Source of the DNA: Lonicera japonica
Taxonomy: Eukaryota; Streptophyta; Magnoliopsida; Dipsacales; Caprifoliaceae
Assembly: GCA_021464415.1 (NCBI GenBank)
Contig: JAKCWG010000884.1
Location: 124,001-188,000, forward strand
DNA: 64,000 bases
Reading direction: 5' to 3'
Notes under the pieces: generated by a model
Database searches by the model: none
The model's input: the letters and a program-made list of their open reading frames with translations, nothing else
What the model was told of the DNA's origin: nothing
Translations under genes and position numbers: made by a program
Shown: positions 22,687-34,492 of the stretch, piece after piece
Layout: the number at the start of each line of letters is the position of its first letter
How positions within the stretch are numbered: the first letter of the stretch is position 1

Positions 22687-25600
22687 AACTATATTTGGCA
22701 GTGTTGCCTTTGTTCATAATCATGACCCAAAATATTCTAAACTTGATCCAAAGGCACACAAATGTATTTTTGTAGGCTATCCTACAAATCAGAAAGGGTA
22801 TAAATGCTTTGACCCAATTTTCAAAAAATTGTACATCTCTATGGATGTCACCTTTTTTGGGGGAAAATCCTATTACAACGACTCCCATCTTCAGGGGGAG
22901 AGCACGAGTGAAGATGGTGGTTGTGGTTTCAATAATTCGGTAATTGATGTTTTGTATGAACAAGCACTTAATGATTTTAACACACAATCTGGGAAAATAA
23001 ATGAATTAAATATTGAAGATACTGGTGTTGGTAATGGTGAACAACCAGGGCTAGTGTCATCCCAAAATCTGATTACTACCGATGGACCAGAGATGTGTGC
23101 AAAATGGTATAAAGGTCTTGTTTACTCTAGGAAAATTTCAGAACAAGAAAGGAAAGAAACCATCCCTCAACAACCCCAAGAATCCAACCTGGAGGTGGAT
23201 CCTAATACTCATGATGACTCTTCTAAAATACCTGCAGGTAGTTCTTAAAATAATACCGAGTCAACTCAGTCTAATATACTTGATCTTCTTATTGCTCTTA
23301 GAAAAGGAGTAAGAGCGTGCACGAAATCTCCTAAATATCCCATTTTGAACTTTGTGTCATATAAAAATATCTCACCGTCTTATTCTGCATTTATCTCTTG
23401 TGTGTCGAATATAGTTGTTCCTAACAATGTTCAGGAGGCTTTAAATGTTCCGAAATGGAGAAAAGCGGTGTATGAGGAAATGAGAGTGCTGGAGAAGAAT
23501 GCTACTTGGGAGAAAGTAAAACTTCCAGAAGGAAAGACAGTTGTGGGTTGTAAGTGGGTATTCACTGTGAAGTATAACTCAGATGGGTCAGTGGAACGGT
23601 ACAAGGCTCGTCTGGTGGCTAAAGGCTTCACTCAAACGTATGGAGTCGACTACTCCGAAACCTTTTCTCCAGTGGCAAAACTAAATACAGTTCGGGTTCT
23701 TTTATCAGTTGCAGCTAACTTGGACTGGCCTCTGAATCAGTTAGATGTAAAGAATGCCTTCTTGAATGGAGACTTAGAAGAGGAAGTTTATATGGAACCT
23801 CCACCTGGGTTTACTGAGGAATTTAGGACAAAAATTTGCAAGTTAAAGAGGTCTTTGTATGGCCATAAACAATCCCCTAGGGCGTGGTTCGAATGATTAA
23901 CGAAGTTTCTCAAGGGCCAAGGATATAATCAAGGGCAGTCTGATCATACTCTTTCCACAAAGATGTCCACAAGAAACAAACTTTCTGTTCTCATTGTTTA
24001 TATGGATTATATGATTTTGACTGGGGATGATGTTGAAGAAATGAGTCGACTGAAGCAAAATCTTGCCAGAGAATTTGAGATTAAAGATCTTGGTGATCTA
24101 CGGTTGTGAGAATCCGGACCCATACCCCCGTGAGAGGGCGAAGTCTTCCTTTCTCGGTTTTTTCTTATGTTAATGGAAAACGTGTGTTTTGTAGAGTCGC
24201 CAGTTTGTTTTACTAGAAAACAAACAAAAGATCGTACGAAGGACAATTCGGAACGAATTATCGTTCATACGTTGAAAACCAGAGATTCATTTAAAAATTT
24301 ACTTTGCTAGGGTTCGGGAACTACGTTACGAATTGGGAAGGTGTTAGGCACCCAATTCGCCCTTTCGGTCTCTTAATGGATCATGCATTTAATTCCTATT
24401 TTAGATATCTTGCAAGTAGTTTGGATAGTTTTCAGAATAGGTCTTTTCGGATAAATTTAGATTAAAATAATATTTTGAAATCAGACTCGAGCTTTGTGAG
24501 CGCCTACGTATTCATTCATAGAATGAAATCAGAGTCTCGTAGTTCCACTTGTTTGGAGACTGTTTTTTGTATTTTTATTTTGTTTTGAAAACGTGTCAAA
24601 ACGAATTTTAGATTTCTTGTAAAATTTAGAAATGACTCATTTTGAAAGTAATGAACTTCTTTGCAAGTTATCTAATTTTCTATATTAAAACGAATATTTA
24701 AATGCAGTATTGAAATTAGAAGAGTTGTAAAAAAACGTACCTGATGCGCTTTCTCTCTCTAGAGCTTTCTCTCTCTAGACTTTCTCTCTCTAGACTTTCT
24801 CTCTCTAAGATGACTCTCTAAAACTTTCTCTCTCAGAAATCCTCTAAAAATGACTCTCTAGTAATTTTGACAGAATCTCCACTTACTAGAAACACTATTG
24901 CGTGTTGATGCCTTCAAAAGGGATCCCAAGGGTTCTATTTATAGCAAAAATTCCGCCAAAAATGCTCCAAAGGAGGCCAACCGCAGGGGGTAGCCGCATG
25001 GCGTGCGGCTAGGGCGTGCGACTAGGGCGTGCGGTTAGGTGCCAGCCGTACGGTTGGGAGCCAACCGTGCGGCTAGGGGGCGTGCGGCTAGGTGCCAGCC
25101 GTACGGTTGGGAACCAACCGTGCGGCTAGGGGGCGTGCGGCTAGGTGCCAGCCGTACGGTTGGGAGCCAACCGTGCGGCTAGGTGCCAACCGTACGGTTG
25201 GGAGCCGACCGTGCGGTTGGGGGGCGTGCGGCTGGCTATAAAAAAACTTAATTTTTCTCGGTAGATCCCCGTCCTAGTAAGCGAAGTGGCAACAAAGGTT
25301 GCGGTAGATTCTCGGCGCGCTCGAAAAAGAAGGATTTTCTTAATGGTCTTCTATATGCATGATGACTCAAGACTTGATGCGGAATGCTTGTTAGGTTCAC
25401 ACGAGAGTCGTGGATTGGGGTGTTCACAACGGTACTTCCTTGGAATGGAGGTGGCCCACTCAAAGAATGGTATTATAGTCTCACAACGGAAATATATATT
25501 AGATCTGTTATCAGAAACTGGGATGAGTGGGTGTAAGCCATCGGATACTCCCATAGAACTAGGTACCAAGCTAAGAGATGTTAAAGATGGAGTTCTAGTC

Positions 25601-26283
25601 AAAACAGGAAGATACCAAAGGTTAGTTGGGAAACTAATCTACTTGTCTCATACGCGCCCAGACAACGCTTTTGCCGTTAGCATGGTTAGTCAGTTCATGC
25701 ACTCACCGTGTGAAAAACATCTAGAGACTATGTACCGTATTCTTCGTTACCTCAAAGGCTCCCCGGGAAAAGGTCTATTCTTCAGGAAGAACGATAAGAG
25801 AGGGATAGAGGTGTACACCGATGCTGATTGGGATGGATCGGTTACTGATAGATGGTCCACGTCTGGCTACTGTACGTTTCTTTGGGGCAACTTAGTTACA
25901 TGGAGAAGCAAAAAGCAAAGTGTTGTAGCTAGAAGTAGTGCAGAAGCTGAGTTTAGATCAATGGCTCAAGGAGTATGTGAGGTTCTTTGGCTACAAAGGG
26001 TCTTAGAAGAACTCAAAAGGCCAATAAGTCTACCGATGTAGCTATACTGCGATAACAAGGCTGCTATCAGTATTGCCCACAATCTGGTATTACATGATAG
26101 GACAAAACATGTTGAGATTAATAGGCACTTCATCAAAGAGAAGCTTGAGGGTGGAATAATATGTACTCCCTTTGTTCCGTCTAATCAACAAGTTGCAGAT
26201 ATTTTGACAAAGGGAGTGTTAAGACAACCATTCGAATTTCAAGTGAGCAAGTTGGGCATGACGGATATCTTCGCACTAACTTG
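22687..26283 (+). pseudogene. pol: Copia-B pol (integrase end, RT, RNase H), broken
   Basis: One frame carries the integrase tail (KLDPKAHKCIFVGY, about 22741-22782), a linker with TAA at 23246, and RT ([48 protein letters not shown]). TGA at 23894 breaks the frame. The catalytic box at 23999-24010 reads Tyr-Met-Asp-Tyr, so the second Asp is lost. The Tat LTR cuts RT at 24104; coding resumes at 25434 (YFLGMEVAHSKNG) in the same frame if LTR and one TSD are ignored. RNase H follows with DADWDG and SSAEAEFRSMAQG; TAG at 26039 interrupts it, and the normal end is the TGA near 26282. Confidence 0.85.
24105..25428 (-). repeat. Solo LTR of the Tat family in Copia-B, TSD ACGGT
   Basis: On the + strand it reads TGTGAGAATCC...GGGGTGTTCACA, the inverse of the Tat LTRs. 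ACGGT flanks it on both sides (24100-24104 and 25429-25433). The TATA box (reverse strand) is at 24936-24943. Its U3 holds a 53-bp unit repeated from 25039, 25092 and 25145 with a partial fourth at 25184; an exact CCAACCGTACGGTTGG lies at 25186-25201. GAGA/TCTC-rich leader at 24750-24850. No internal element sequence remains, so it arose by LTR-LTR recombination. Confidence 0.93.
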
Positions 26284-26294
26284 AGGGGGAGTAT

Positions 26295-26465
26295 TGATAA
26301 TTCAATATTATTTAGTTTAGTTATTTATTTATGTCATTTTATTTGTGGGTAGAGTCCCACCTTGTTTGGCATTTTAGGTAAGTTAGGATGTTATTCCCTA
26401 TATAATGTGCCTAGTATTCATTCGTTATGATATGGAATAAAAGAATTGTTCTCTCTAAATCATCA
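26295..26465 (+). repeat. 3' LTR of Copia-B (about 171 bp)
   Basis: It follows the purine run gaggggga and starts TGATAATTC; a TATA-like tccctatataatg lies at 26394-26406 and the end is probably aaatcatca at 26465. Short LTRs of this size occur in several plant Copia lineages. The right border is less certain because no second LTR is present. Confidence 0.65.
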
Positions 26466-27200
26466 GATGCTAGCAATTTTTTTTCTTTGTGCACGGTTTA
26501 GAGACTATATGTAAGGTCCAAATTTATGAGTACTTAGTGCATAGTTGGCTTTATTCCGATGCCAAAGAAATTTTCTAATTGAATATTGGTAAGTGTCATT
26601 ACGGATTGGAAGAAGAAATGTTCAAGAGGAATATAGCCACGCTTACCAGAGTTAGAATTAGAATTCTAAATAACAGGATCAAGGTAAGTCATGTAAAGAA
26701 AATGAAAAATAGTGTATTTGGCTGGTGGTTTGTCTTTTAATTTCTACACTACTTTCTAATTACTAATACTTACCAATTACAAAGTAAAAGAAATATATGA
26801 TACATAATCTTCCATATACAGCCATTATTATTAAATAAAAAGAGTAGTTAATGAAAACATAAGTTGTATAATGCGTTGCAAAAAAATAGTGGAATTGTCA
26901 TTTTCTTGAATAAATGTATAACATCAACTGTTATACATGTTATTTAAGAAATTAAAAGTCCATAAAACAAAGAATTTATATTCCCTTAATATGAAATTAA
27001 GTGACTACGGTCTTTTTAAGAAATTTTTGAATTAAGACCACAATTTTCATTATGTGACATTACTAATATAACGAATTTCAGAAAGTAAAGTAGTTACTCT
27101 GTTTATTTTTTTAGTTCAAGGGTTCATCCTCACAGGCTATTCGAGTCACCTTTTTATACGGCACATGCGTCATGTTGGCCTCACTATCTCCTCCGAAAAA
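26466..27200. other. AT-rich stretch without recognised gene
   Basis: No ORF of note and no repeat that I recognise. The right end (about 27120-27206) leads into the promoter of the ankyrin fragment and may be original host upstream sequence. Confidence 0.45.
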
Positions 27201-27207
27201 GAACTAT

Positions 27208-27215
27208 TATAAATA
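27208..27215 (+). promoter_or_regulatory. TATA box of the ankyrin gene fragment
   Basis: TATAAATA lies 69 bp before the ATG at 27277, the usual plant distance for a start site some 30 bp downstream with a short leader. Confidence 0.5.
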
Positions 27216-27276
27216 CTACCACTTTGAATTTTCTTCCAAGTCGCACAAATACAAGACGACTCCTCATTATTTTTCA

Positions 27277-27560
27277 ATGGAGATCAGCTTGATAAGAAAG
27301 AAGAAGCTTTTACGATGCATTGTTTAGAGGTAATATCTAGTCTCTTGACGAGTTACTCAGAGAGGATGAACTCACTCTTAACTACTGTGGAAGGCCATCT
27401 CTATTTGTCTAAATGAAACACCCTTACACATAGCCACTACTCGAGGTCACGTAGACTTTGCAAAAGCTCTTTTGCAACACAAACTGTATCTAGTCAACGA
27501 ATCAGACTATCGGCTTCATTCGCCTCTTCACTTGGCTTCTGCAAATGGCACAATTGGCTT
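27277..27560 (+). pseudogene. 5' fragment of an ankyrin-repeat protein gene, broken
   Basis: Ankyrin repeats are protein-binding modules; plants have a large family of ankyrin membrane proteins. I read an N-terminal helix segment FYDALFRGNI (about 27308-27337), an in-frame TAG at 27338, then SLDELLREDELTLN, and after a frame change near 27405 two repeats: ETPLHIATTRGHVDFAKALL and SPLHLASANG. TPLHIA and G-H-x-x-F-A-x-x-L-L are ankyrin consensus words. At least two frame changes and a stop break it. After 27550 the homology stops and Copia-D material begins at 27691. This is the only host-type gene trace in the window. Confidence 0.75.
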
Positions 27561-27690
27561 TAGGTCTAATTTGGTATTGTAGGATTGTTATAAACACAAA
27601 TGAAAGGCCCAACGGCTGCACATACTCCGCGTCACCCAATATAAGCGATCCACATGTTAGGCTAAAAATTATGCCATACGTGAGGGGGCG

Positions 27691-27835
27691 TGTTGAGACT
27701 ACAAATCCCACATCGGGAAAAAGGATCCTTACAAAGTAATATATAAGATGGAGGGGCTACTCCACCTATTGCCAATTACTTTTGGGTTGGATGCTCCGAA
27801 CTCAAATATTACTAATTTCCCTTATTCTACTCTCA
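27691..27835 (+). repeat. Short Copia LTR (Copia-D) with primer site
   Basis: It begins TGTTGAGACTACAAATCCC and ends tctca, followed by TGGTATTAGAG (27839-27849), one base off the initiator-Met tRNA complement TGGTATCAGAG used by most plant Copia elements. A purine run tgagggggcg stands directly before it (27681-27690), which is the mark of a 3' LTR. Having both marks on one LTR is odd and is listed among the findings. Confidence 0.7.
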
Positions 27836-28348
27836 AGATGGTATTAGAGAGATTACGATCCTTTTTCCCTATAAAATCTACAACCAACTTTCATCTACAA
27901 ACCTCGATTTCAGAGCCATAACCGTGCCTCAATTTTTGAAACAACTCAAAAATATCCATAGAACTCAATTTCTTACACAAACACAGATCTGACTCTATCA
28001 TTCGCGAAACCCTAAGATAACCATATTGCACTGATTGTCTCATCTAGATGATCGTCTATGAAAAAAACCATCCCAAAAGAAGCCCTCACACTCCACCTGT
28101 TTGAAGTCCATTCCGTCACCGTCTCACGTACCGTTGACCTGATGCTGTTAACGGCCGTTACTCAAGCCGTTAGCCGATTTTTTCAGCCAGTTCAACAGAA
28201 GGTTTTATTACTGGTTCAGCCGTTTTTTGACCTGTTCTTGACCATGTTTGACCAGTTTCTAGGGCTTTTGACCATCCTGGTCTCAAATCCAGCCTCCGTT
28301 TTTTCATAATTTTCTTCAATTTTCTAGTTTTAGTAATAATCCTACGTA

Positions 28349-28620
28349 ATGGCTCCTGATCCAACAGTAATTACTAAATCATCGAAGATGGCATCCTCCT
28401 CAATCATCATTTAGACTGACAGTTCTTCATTCAACATCAGGCCAGGTTACATTGGATGAAACTAATTATGATCTATGGTCTCAACTCATGGAGATGCATA
28501 TCGTAAATAAGAAAAAGTTCTCGTTTATTCGCTGTACAACTCCAATTCCAAAAGAATGAACTCCAGAATTTAAAGCGTGGTATCCAACCAATCAGAGGAT
28601 GATGATATAAATGAATGAGA
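28349..28620 (+). pseudogene. gag: Copia-D gag start, broken
   Basis: A frame beginning with ATG at 28349 soon breaks; in the neighbouring frame LDETNYDLWSQLMEMHI (about 28454-28505) matches the N-terminal segment of plant Copia Gag (L-x-x-x-N-Y-x-x-W). TGA at 28557 and further breaks follow, and Copia sequence is lost after about 28620. 27850-28348 is its non-coding leader; the 83-codon ORF there is not convincing as a gene. Confidence 0.65.
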
Positions 28621-28699
28621 AGCACCGGAATAAAAAAGAACTCTAACTCTAGTAGTATAAAGAATAAGGCTACTTTCCATCATGGTATGATCTTCCTGG

Positions 28700-30060
28700 A
28701 TAGATGAAGGCATTAGATTGAAAATTCGGCTACCTTGGTTTCCTTGGCCCTGAGGTTGTGAGAGTCCTGAAAAAGATTGCTACTGAGGTTAACGTGGCTG
28801 GGAATAGTATGATTGAGGAGGGAAATAACTAATCTGATGCTGACTGCCAGTTGCAGGTTGTTCAAACCCCTGATTGACTGATTATGAGGATCGGCCAGAA
28901 GAATGACCCGACTGGCCATGACCTAGATTTCCATTACGACCCCGACCTGAACCTCGAGTGGTACTACTACCTTCTTCTCTGCTACGTCTTCTAGGATGCA
29001 CTCGAGAGTTGTTAGGTTATATCCTTGCCATATGCCCTTGCTGCCCAGAAACGTAATATGGACTAGAGAAATTGCCAGTGATACTACCTCCATCACTAGA
29101 ATAAAGTCCACCAGATGACTCGGAACTAGATTTTGCTTTCTTATTTTCCGCCCAGTTACTTAATACACTTCTCTTCTTCCTTCTATCAGATGAGTTGGAA
29201 ATCGTATCTGAACGACTGGAGAAATTTTATCTACTAGGCTGCACCAACACATAATCTCTCCTAGAGGCGACCTCTACTACTTCCTTGTATGATTGAAAGT
29301 TAAAAGCACTTAGAACGTCTCAAAAATACATTCACAACCTAAAGAAGAAAGTCTCCATTTTCTCCCAATCACTTGGGCGATCCAAGTGCAAACATAAACT
29401 CTCAAATTTCTGATGGTATTTTACCACTGTCATGTCACCCTGTCTGACCATATGAAGTTCTTCTCTCTTTCTTCTTCGACGGGAAATCGAGATAAATTGA
29501 TTCTTAAATCTTCTTCTAAACACTTTCGATGAACTCATCTCTACCATACCACTTTAATTTCTCCACCAGCTATGGGCAAACCCAGTTAACTTAGATGCTG
29601 TTATTCTGGGATGCAATCTATCAGGAACTTCAATATAATCCAATTTATCTTTCATGTTGAATAACCATGATTCGGCTTCTTCGGTCCCTTTTATCTAGTC
29701 AAAACTACTGGGGTCTAACCGATTAAATAACCTCAACAACTTTGCTTGATTATCTCCTTCATTATGTATAGCTATCACCTCTTGATTCCCTTCCTGTTCA
29801 CCATCAACAGGTTCCCTAGTTGTTTGAGGACGGTTTAAATGAGCATCGGAAAGGGAACTAAGTGAAGTTTTGAAAACATCTCTCAATTCCCCCATGAATT
29901 CCTTCATCATCTTTTTCATAGAAGACAAAAAGTTGCGGCTGTTTCCACGGCTATCAGAATCTACTCACTCATCAATGGGAGGATCAACTACGGGCCATTC
30001 TGATTTGAACGTCTCGGCGGCATACTACAAGATGACTAAAGAGGAAATTAGCAAACAACA
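28700..30060 (-). pseudogene. gag: Ty3/Gypsy gag, reverse strand, broken
   Basis: Reading right to left: an N-terminal part (29695-29928, MKKMMKEFMGEL; RLFNRLDPSSFD), then a capsid segment with a W-x-x-N-M-K-D-K pattern, then 29332-29547 with FKNQFISISRRRRKREELH and QGDMTVVKYHQKFESL, the hallmark of the retrotransposon gag family. A serine/glycine-rich tail with a knuckle remnant (GQQGHMARI) follows around 29040. Stops and frame changes are frequent. It lies downstream (reverse strand) of a tRNA-Met type primer site GTTATCAGAGGC at 30340-30351 and of the large LTR at 30475-32420, so it probably belongs to that LTR's element. Confidence 0.75.
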
Positions 30061-30474
30061 ATAATTGCTACAAAAAGGAGGAAAGAAGCCAATAAATACG
30101 TTATGACAAATTCTTAAAACATATGTGGGTCATTAAGTGTAATTCCAACAACTATAGTAGACCGATCCTTTATAAAATAGTCAACCATTGCGCAGGCGAT
30201 TGATTATAGTATAATTCACCTGTCACCTGGGCCTACTTGGAGTATAACTATAATTTACCGACTCAATTACGGTTATGTGCTGAACAAAAAAGAAAGAACC
30301 TAAATACCCATACCCCAGTTAAAAGGAAATTGAACCTATGCCTCTGATAACCCGCCTGTAAAAGCATGTGCTACTAGATGCTGTCCCTATTCAATAGCTA
30401 GTACAAGAAATAATATAATTAAATTTATTATACCAAAGTGTGGTACATCCAACAAAATTTTGGCATAATGTGCG

Positions 30475-32420
30475 TTTGACGCCCTTAATCCCGTTTCCAG
30501 ATTTTCACCTCCAGGGCCCGGTTAATCATGGATGCCTTGCGCGACGACGGTTTTTAAAATGTAAAATCTCAACTTACAAAGACTTTTTCTTTAATAAAGT
30601 ACAATCCATACAAAATCCTATTTTTATAAAATTTCGGCAAGTGGAGTTCGTTTCATTGAAAAACTAACCTATAAGGTTTAAAACCAATTTCATAAGAATA
30701 ATCACATCCAACCTCAATTTCAAATCCACTTCATATATATGAAAACCATTTATACAAGTCTGCTTTAAGACACTGTTTGTACATCAAAGCCAAAGTCCTA
30801 TTCATAAAAGAGAGTTTATATATACATTATGATAAAACAAAAAATCAAATATACAACGTAGTCCTCCTCGAGGACTAGAAAAGGTTCATGGACATCATAG
30901 GCTTTTATACGCAAATACTACGCGCCACCCGAAAGCATACCCTACAAGACTGGTGAAAATAGGGAATGAGCCAAATCCTGGCTTAGTGGGACCTATATAA
31001 GTTTTGTATATAAAGTACACATAGCACACATAAGCACGTGCATCTTTATTTAGAAAGTAAGTAATTTACTTTACTACGATGGTTTGAAAACAGTGCAATG
31101 CAATGCAATCCACACACAAGTGCATGCCGAACCCCACTAGGATTTCCATCCTAGGCACCGAAAGCTCTACCTGACTAACTGACCTTAGCTCTAGCATTCC
31201 ATTAACATTACCTCTCGTTCTTCCATAACACACGAGGGTTATCGGTCTAAAGCCAGTTTTTTGCAATACTAGCTTCTTAAGGTTTATCATGCCACAGTGG
31301 AAGGGTTCTAAAGTATACCGAACATAACTTCATGTTACTCGCACTCACACCCAGAGTCCTTAACTAATAACCAAGCATTTATTGTTTCCTATTAATAGTT
31401 AGTCCATTATGAATGTCCATGCTTGGCCGACTAATAGGCTTTACCTCCCATCGTCCTCCTAAGTTGCTACGTTACAGTGTTTCCTCAATTAGCTATAATA
31501 CCGCTTTAATTATTAATAGATTATGTTCATTATTGTTCCAAGCAACTTTTTATACAATCCACCCGTGTTCTCACACTCATATACTACATCTCTAAGGCTT
31601 AATTTATAGCTATCAATACTTTCCACTTCACATGTCAGTACATTATGAATTGTTAAACACTTTCCTATGTATATTATTATCCATTTAACCGTGTCCACAC
31701 TAATCTCACGCTATACCCAATGCATCCGAGGCATTACATATAAAACAATACATATATGATACAACAATAATAGTAGTAGCATTCAACCACATCACATCAC
31801 ATCGATCCCTATCATATCTCTTACATAATGCCTCAGTTTCACCTCGCAGTAGCCTAGGCCTAGAACAACGAATCCTGAAGGGTCCAAGGCTCTTGTCCAT
31901 GTCTCTTCCAAGCGAGGAGTGGCTCAGGGACTTGGTTCTCCATGTAAATCATTCGGAGATAACCCTCTAGACATTTTTCCAGGAATAACACTCCGAATAG
32001 TTAACGAGGATAACACCTCATACAAGCCACGTCGACACTTTGGAAAGAACTACACCATAAGACACCCTAATAGGGTGATGTCCACTAGTGGTCCAACTAC
32101 TTCCCGGGAAACTCACTAAATGGGATAGTAGTGGTACACGGGACCTACTTCGCTGTCGGGGAAACTCTGTAGCTCGAGGACACATAGTCAGCCAGAAAGT
32201 AAGATGCATAGAGTAGGCTCTCCTTTCGTGAGATTTTAACGACCCAGTGGAGTACACCGATCCTCTTTTTCCGTGCACGATTTAAGGAATTTCACCCAAA
32301 GGCCGCAATTAGGCGGCCCATCTTCGAGCCATGCCAGAGCTACCCGGTGCTCGGTCCATCATATCCAGCCCATACGTGTGATCGCAATAACAAGGATGTC
32401 TCATCCATTCTTATATGAAA
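30475..32420 (-). repeat. Large Gypsy-type LTR, 3' part, reverse strand
   Basis: It shares the order of landmarks with the solo LTR at 12033: cacctccagggcccggttaa near 30508, ggactagaaaaggttcatggac near 30871, gggatagtagtggtacacgg near 32121, and gcccatacgtgtgatcgca near 32367. The left end is near gacgccc at about 30475; 120 bp of unclear sequence separate it from the primer site at 30340-30351. The right end is cut at 32420 by a Reina-like element, and the 5' part of this LTR is not found on the other side. Confidence 0.7.
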
Positions 32421-34492
32421 TGTGATCGTATTTCTATTCAATTAAGATGGATCCGCAACCCTTAAAGTTTGAAGACGCAAGAACCTTGGAATCACAAGAA
32501 GTTGATGGAGGTGGAACCTCAACCCAATTTCCTAGAACGAGAATGAACTTGGTATAGTCGAAGACAAATAATCAATTGATGGATTAATTGACTGCTAAGT
32601 CGAAGAACAACAAGAATCCTAATTCTGGTTGTTTCTAGACGTTCTTAGAACGTAAGAGGTGAAAACACTCAAATCGTATTAATCAAAAGGTTACCTCAAA
32701 CAATAGCATTATCTCCTTTAAATAGGAGAAGAAGAACACAACCTAAACAAACCCTAAAGCGAAATTAACAAAAACAAGCCCAATTCGAAAATAATTAAAC
32801 ATTCTAAACAAACCCAAAAAACTCTCTTAGCAGGCCCATAACTCTAAATACTAATTACCCATAATCCTTGGGCCTAAAACAATGCAAAATAAATAAAACA
32901 ATTAATAAAACGACCTCATTATTCTACGTCTTCTTGGCTAAGAATTATTCTCCATTCTCGTTCTCCATCTCATTGAATGCTTCTCCAAGCTCCAGCTTTA
33001 TTCATCAAATCTTGGACATGGCCATAAGTGCTTCCTTTATCTTCTTGGCTTTAGCTCGGGTGATTGGACCACTTGGAACCCGGATAAGATCTGCATAGCC
33101 TTCACTCCATGATCCATCCCCAGTGCTATCCTTAGGCTCATCATTCCCCTCTTCTTGAAATGGAATTGTCCTCAATTCGTCACCTGCACTAAACGGACTT
33201 AGATCAGCAACATTAAATGTAGCACTCACATTATACTCACATGGAAGATCAAGTTTTTATGCATTGTCATTGATCCTTTGCACAACTTAAAATGGTCCAT
33301 TTCCTCTCGGTAATAGCTTAGAATGCCTTTGAATTAGAAAGCGTTCCTTCCTCAAGTGCAGCCAAACCCAATCTCCCGGTTCAAATACCACCTTCTTCCT
33401 TCCTTTGTTTGCTTGCTGTACATACTACTTAGTTCTTCTCTTAATGTTTTACCTCGCCTTCTCATGAATCTGTCTAATAAACTCAGCCTTCTTTCTGCCA
33501 TCTAGGTTAGCATGCTCAACAGGTGATGGTAATAGATCTAAAGGAGATAACGGATTAAAATCATACACAATCTCAAAAGGAGAAAACTTAGATGGAGAAT
33601 GAACAGATCGATATATGCAAACTCAACATGAGGCAAACATTCTTCCCATTCTTTCCAGTTCTTCTTAATTATAGCATCCAACAAAGTGGATAAAGTTTTA
33701 TTTACTACTTCTATTTGACCATCAGTTTGGGGATGACATGTAGTAAAAAACAATAATTTAGTACCCAACTTTTCCCATAAAGTCTTCCAAAAGTAGCTCA
33801 AAAACTTTGCATCCCTATCAGAAACAATGGTTCTAGGCATGCCATGCAAACACACAATTTCTTTAAAGAAGAAATTCACAATTCGTGGTGCATTATCAGT
33901 TTTATGACAAGCAATGAAATGAACCATTTTAAAAAATTTATCAACTACCACGAAAACAAAATCATTCCAATGTTTAGTCCTAGGCAAACCCAACACAAAA
34001 TCCATAGAAATATTAACGCAAGGGTCACTAGGAATGGGCAATGGAGTATATAAACCATGGGGGTTTAACTTAGACTTTGCTTTCTTACAAGTAACACATC
34101 TCTCACAAATTCTTTCAACATCTCTTTTCATGTAAGGCCAAAAGAAATGTTCTTGCAATACTCCTAAGGTTTTAGTTATACCAAAATGCCCCATTAGATT
34201 CCCACCATGAGCTTCTTTCACAAGTAATTCATGCAATGAACATTTAGGCACACAAAGTTTACTTTCATGCATTAAGAATCCAACATGCCTAAAATACTTA
34301 TCAAACCCCACTTTTACACATGCATTAAAGATATCTCTAAAATCAACATCAACACAATACAAATCCTTGATGTACTCAAATCCAAGCAATTTAGCATCCA
34401 AAGTAGCAATTAAAGCATACCTGCGCGATAAAGCATCTGCTACAGCATTTTCTTTACCTTGCTTGTACTTAATCACATATGGGAAAGTCTTT
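32421..34492 (-). mobile_element. Reina-like Ty3/Gypsy element, 3' part, reverse strand
   Basis: The left border TGTGATCGTATTT (32421) is the inverse of an LTR end. Reverse-strand order from 34492: RNase H end, integrase, C-terminal tail to TAA/TGA near 33005, then an LTR of about 500-560 bp with a TATA-like tcctatttaaagg (32713-32728). The 5' half of the element is missing: at 34493 a large LTR on the + strand cuts it. Confidence 0.7.
33005..34492 (-). pseudogene. pol: Integrase end of pol, chromovirus (Reina-like) type, broken
   Basis: The first residues ([19 protein letters not shown]) are the end of RNase H. The integrase zinc finger H-x-H...C-x2-C is seen as GHFGITKT and [12 protein letters not shown]; the catalytic core shows Asp in SMDFVLGLP, Asp in VSDRDAKF and Glu in DGQIEVVN. 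One frame holds from 34476 to about 33610, then shifts by one; the tail in the new frame has stops and ends at 33005 with PITRAKAKKIKEAL. The words [20 protein letters not shown] are typical of plant Reina-type chromoviruses. I see no clear chromodomain in the tail. Confidence 0.85.

Larger units (their letters stand above)
22687..26465 (+). mobile_element. Copia-B: Ty1/Copia remnant, 5' part missing, split by a Tat solo LTR
   Basis: From left to right: C-terminal integrase, linker, RT, inserted Tat LTR (24105-25428), rest of RT, RNase H, purine tract (gaggggga, 26283-26290), short 3' LTR. The left part is absent; the solo LTR ending at 22681 was inserted at its integrase end, and the sequence left of 12033 is not recognisable as its continuation, so an older deletion is likely. 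Confidence 0.8.

Noticed and set aside
22829..23248. 139-codon ORF as a separate gene
   Set aside because: It is the linker between integrase and RT of Copia-B, in the same frame as RT.
25286..25436. N-terminal part of the 251-codon ORF at 25286-26041
   Set aside because: It is LTR sequence fused by chance to the Copia-B RT frame.
28058..28309. 83-codon ORF with hydrophobic segments
   Set aside because: It lies in the Copia-D leader between primer site and gag and matches nothing I recognise.
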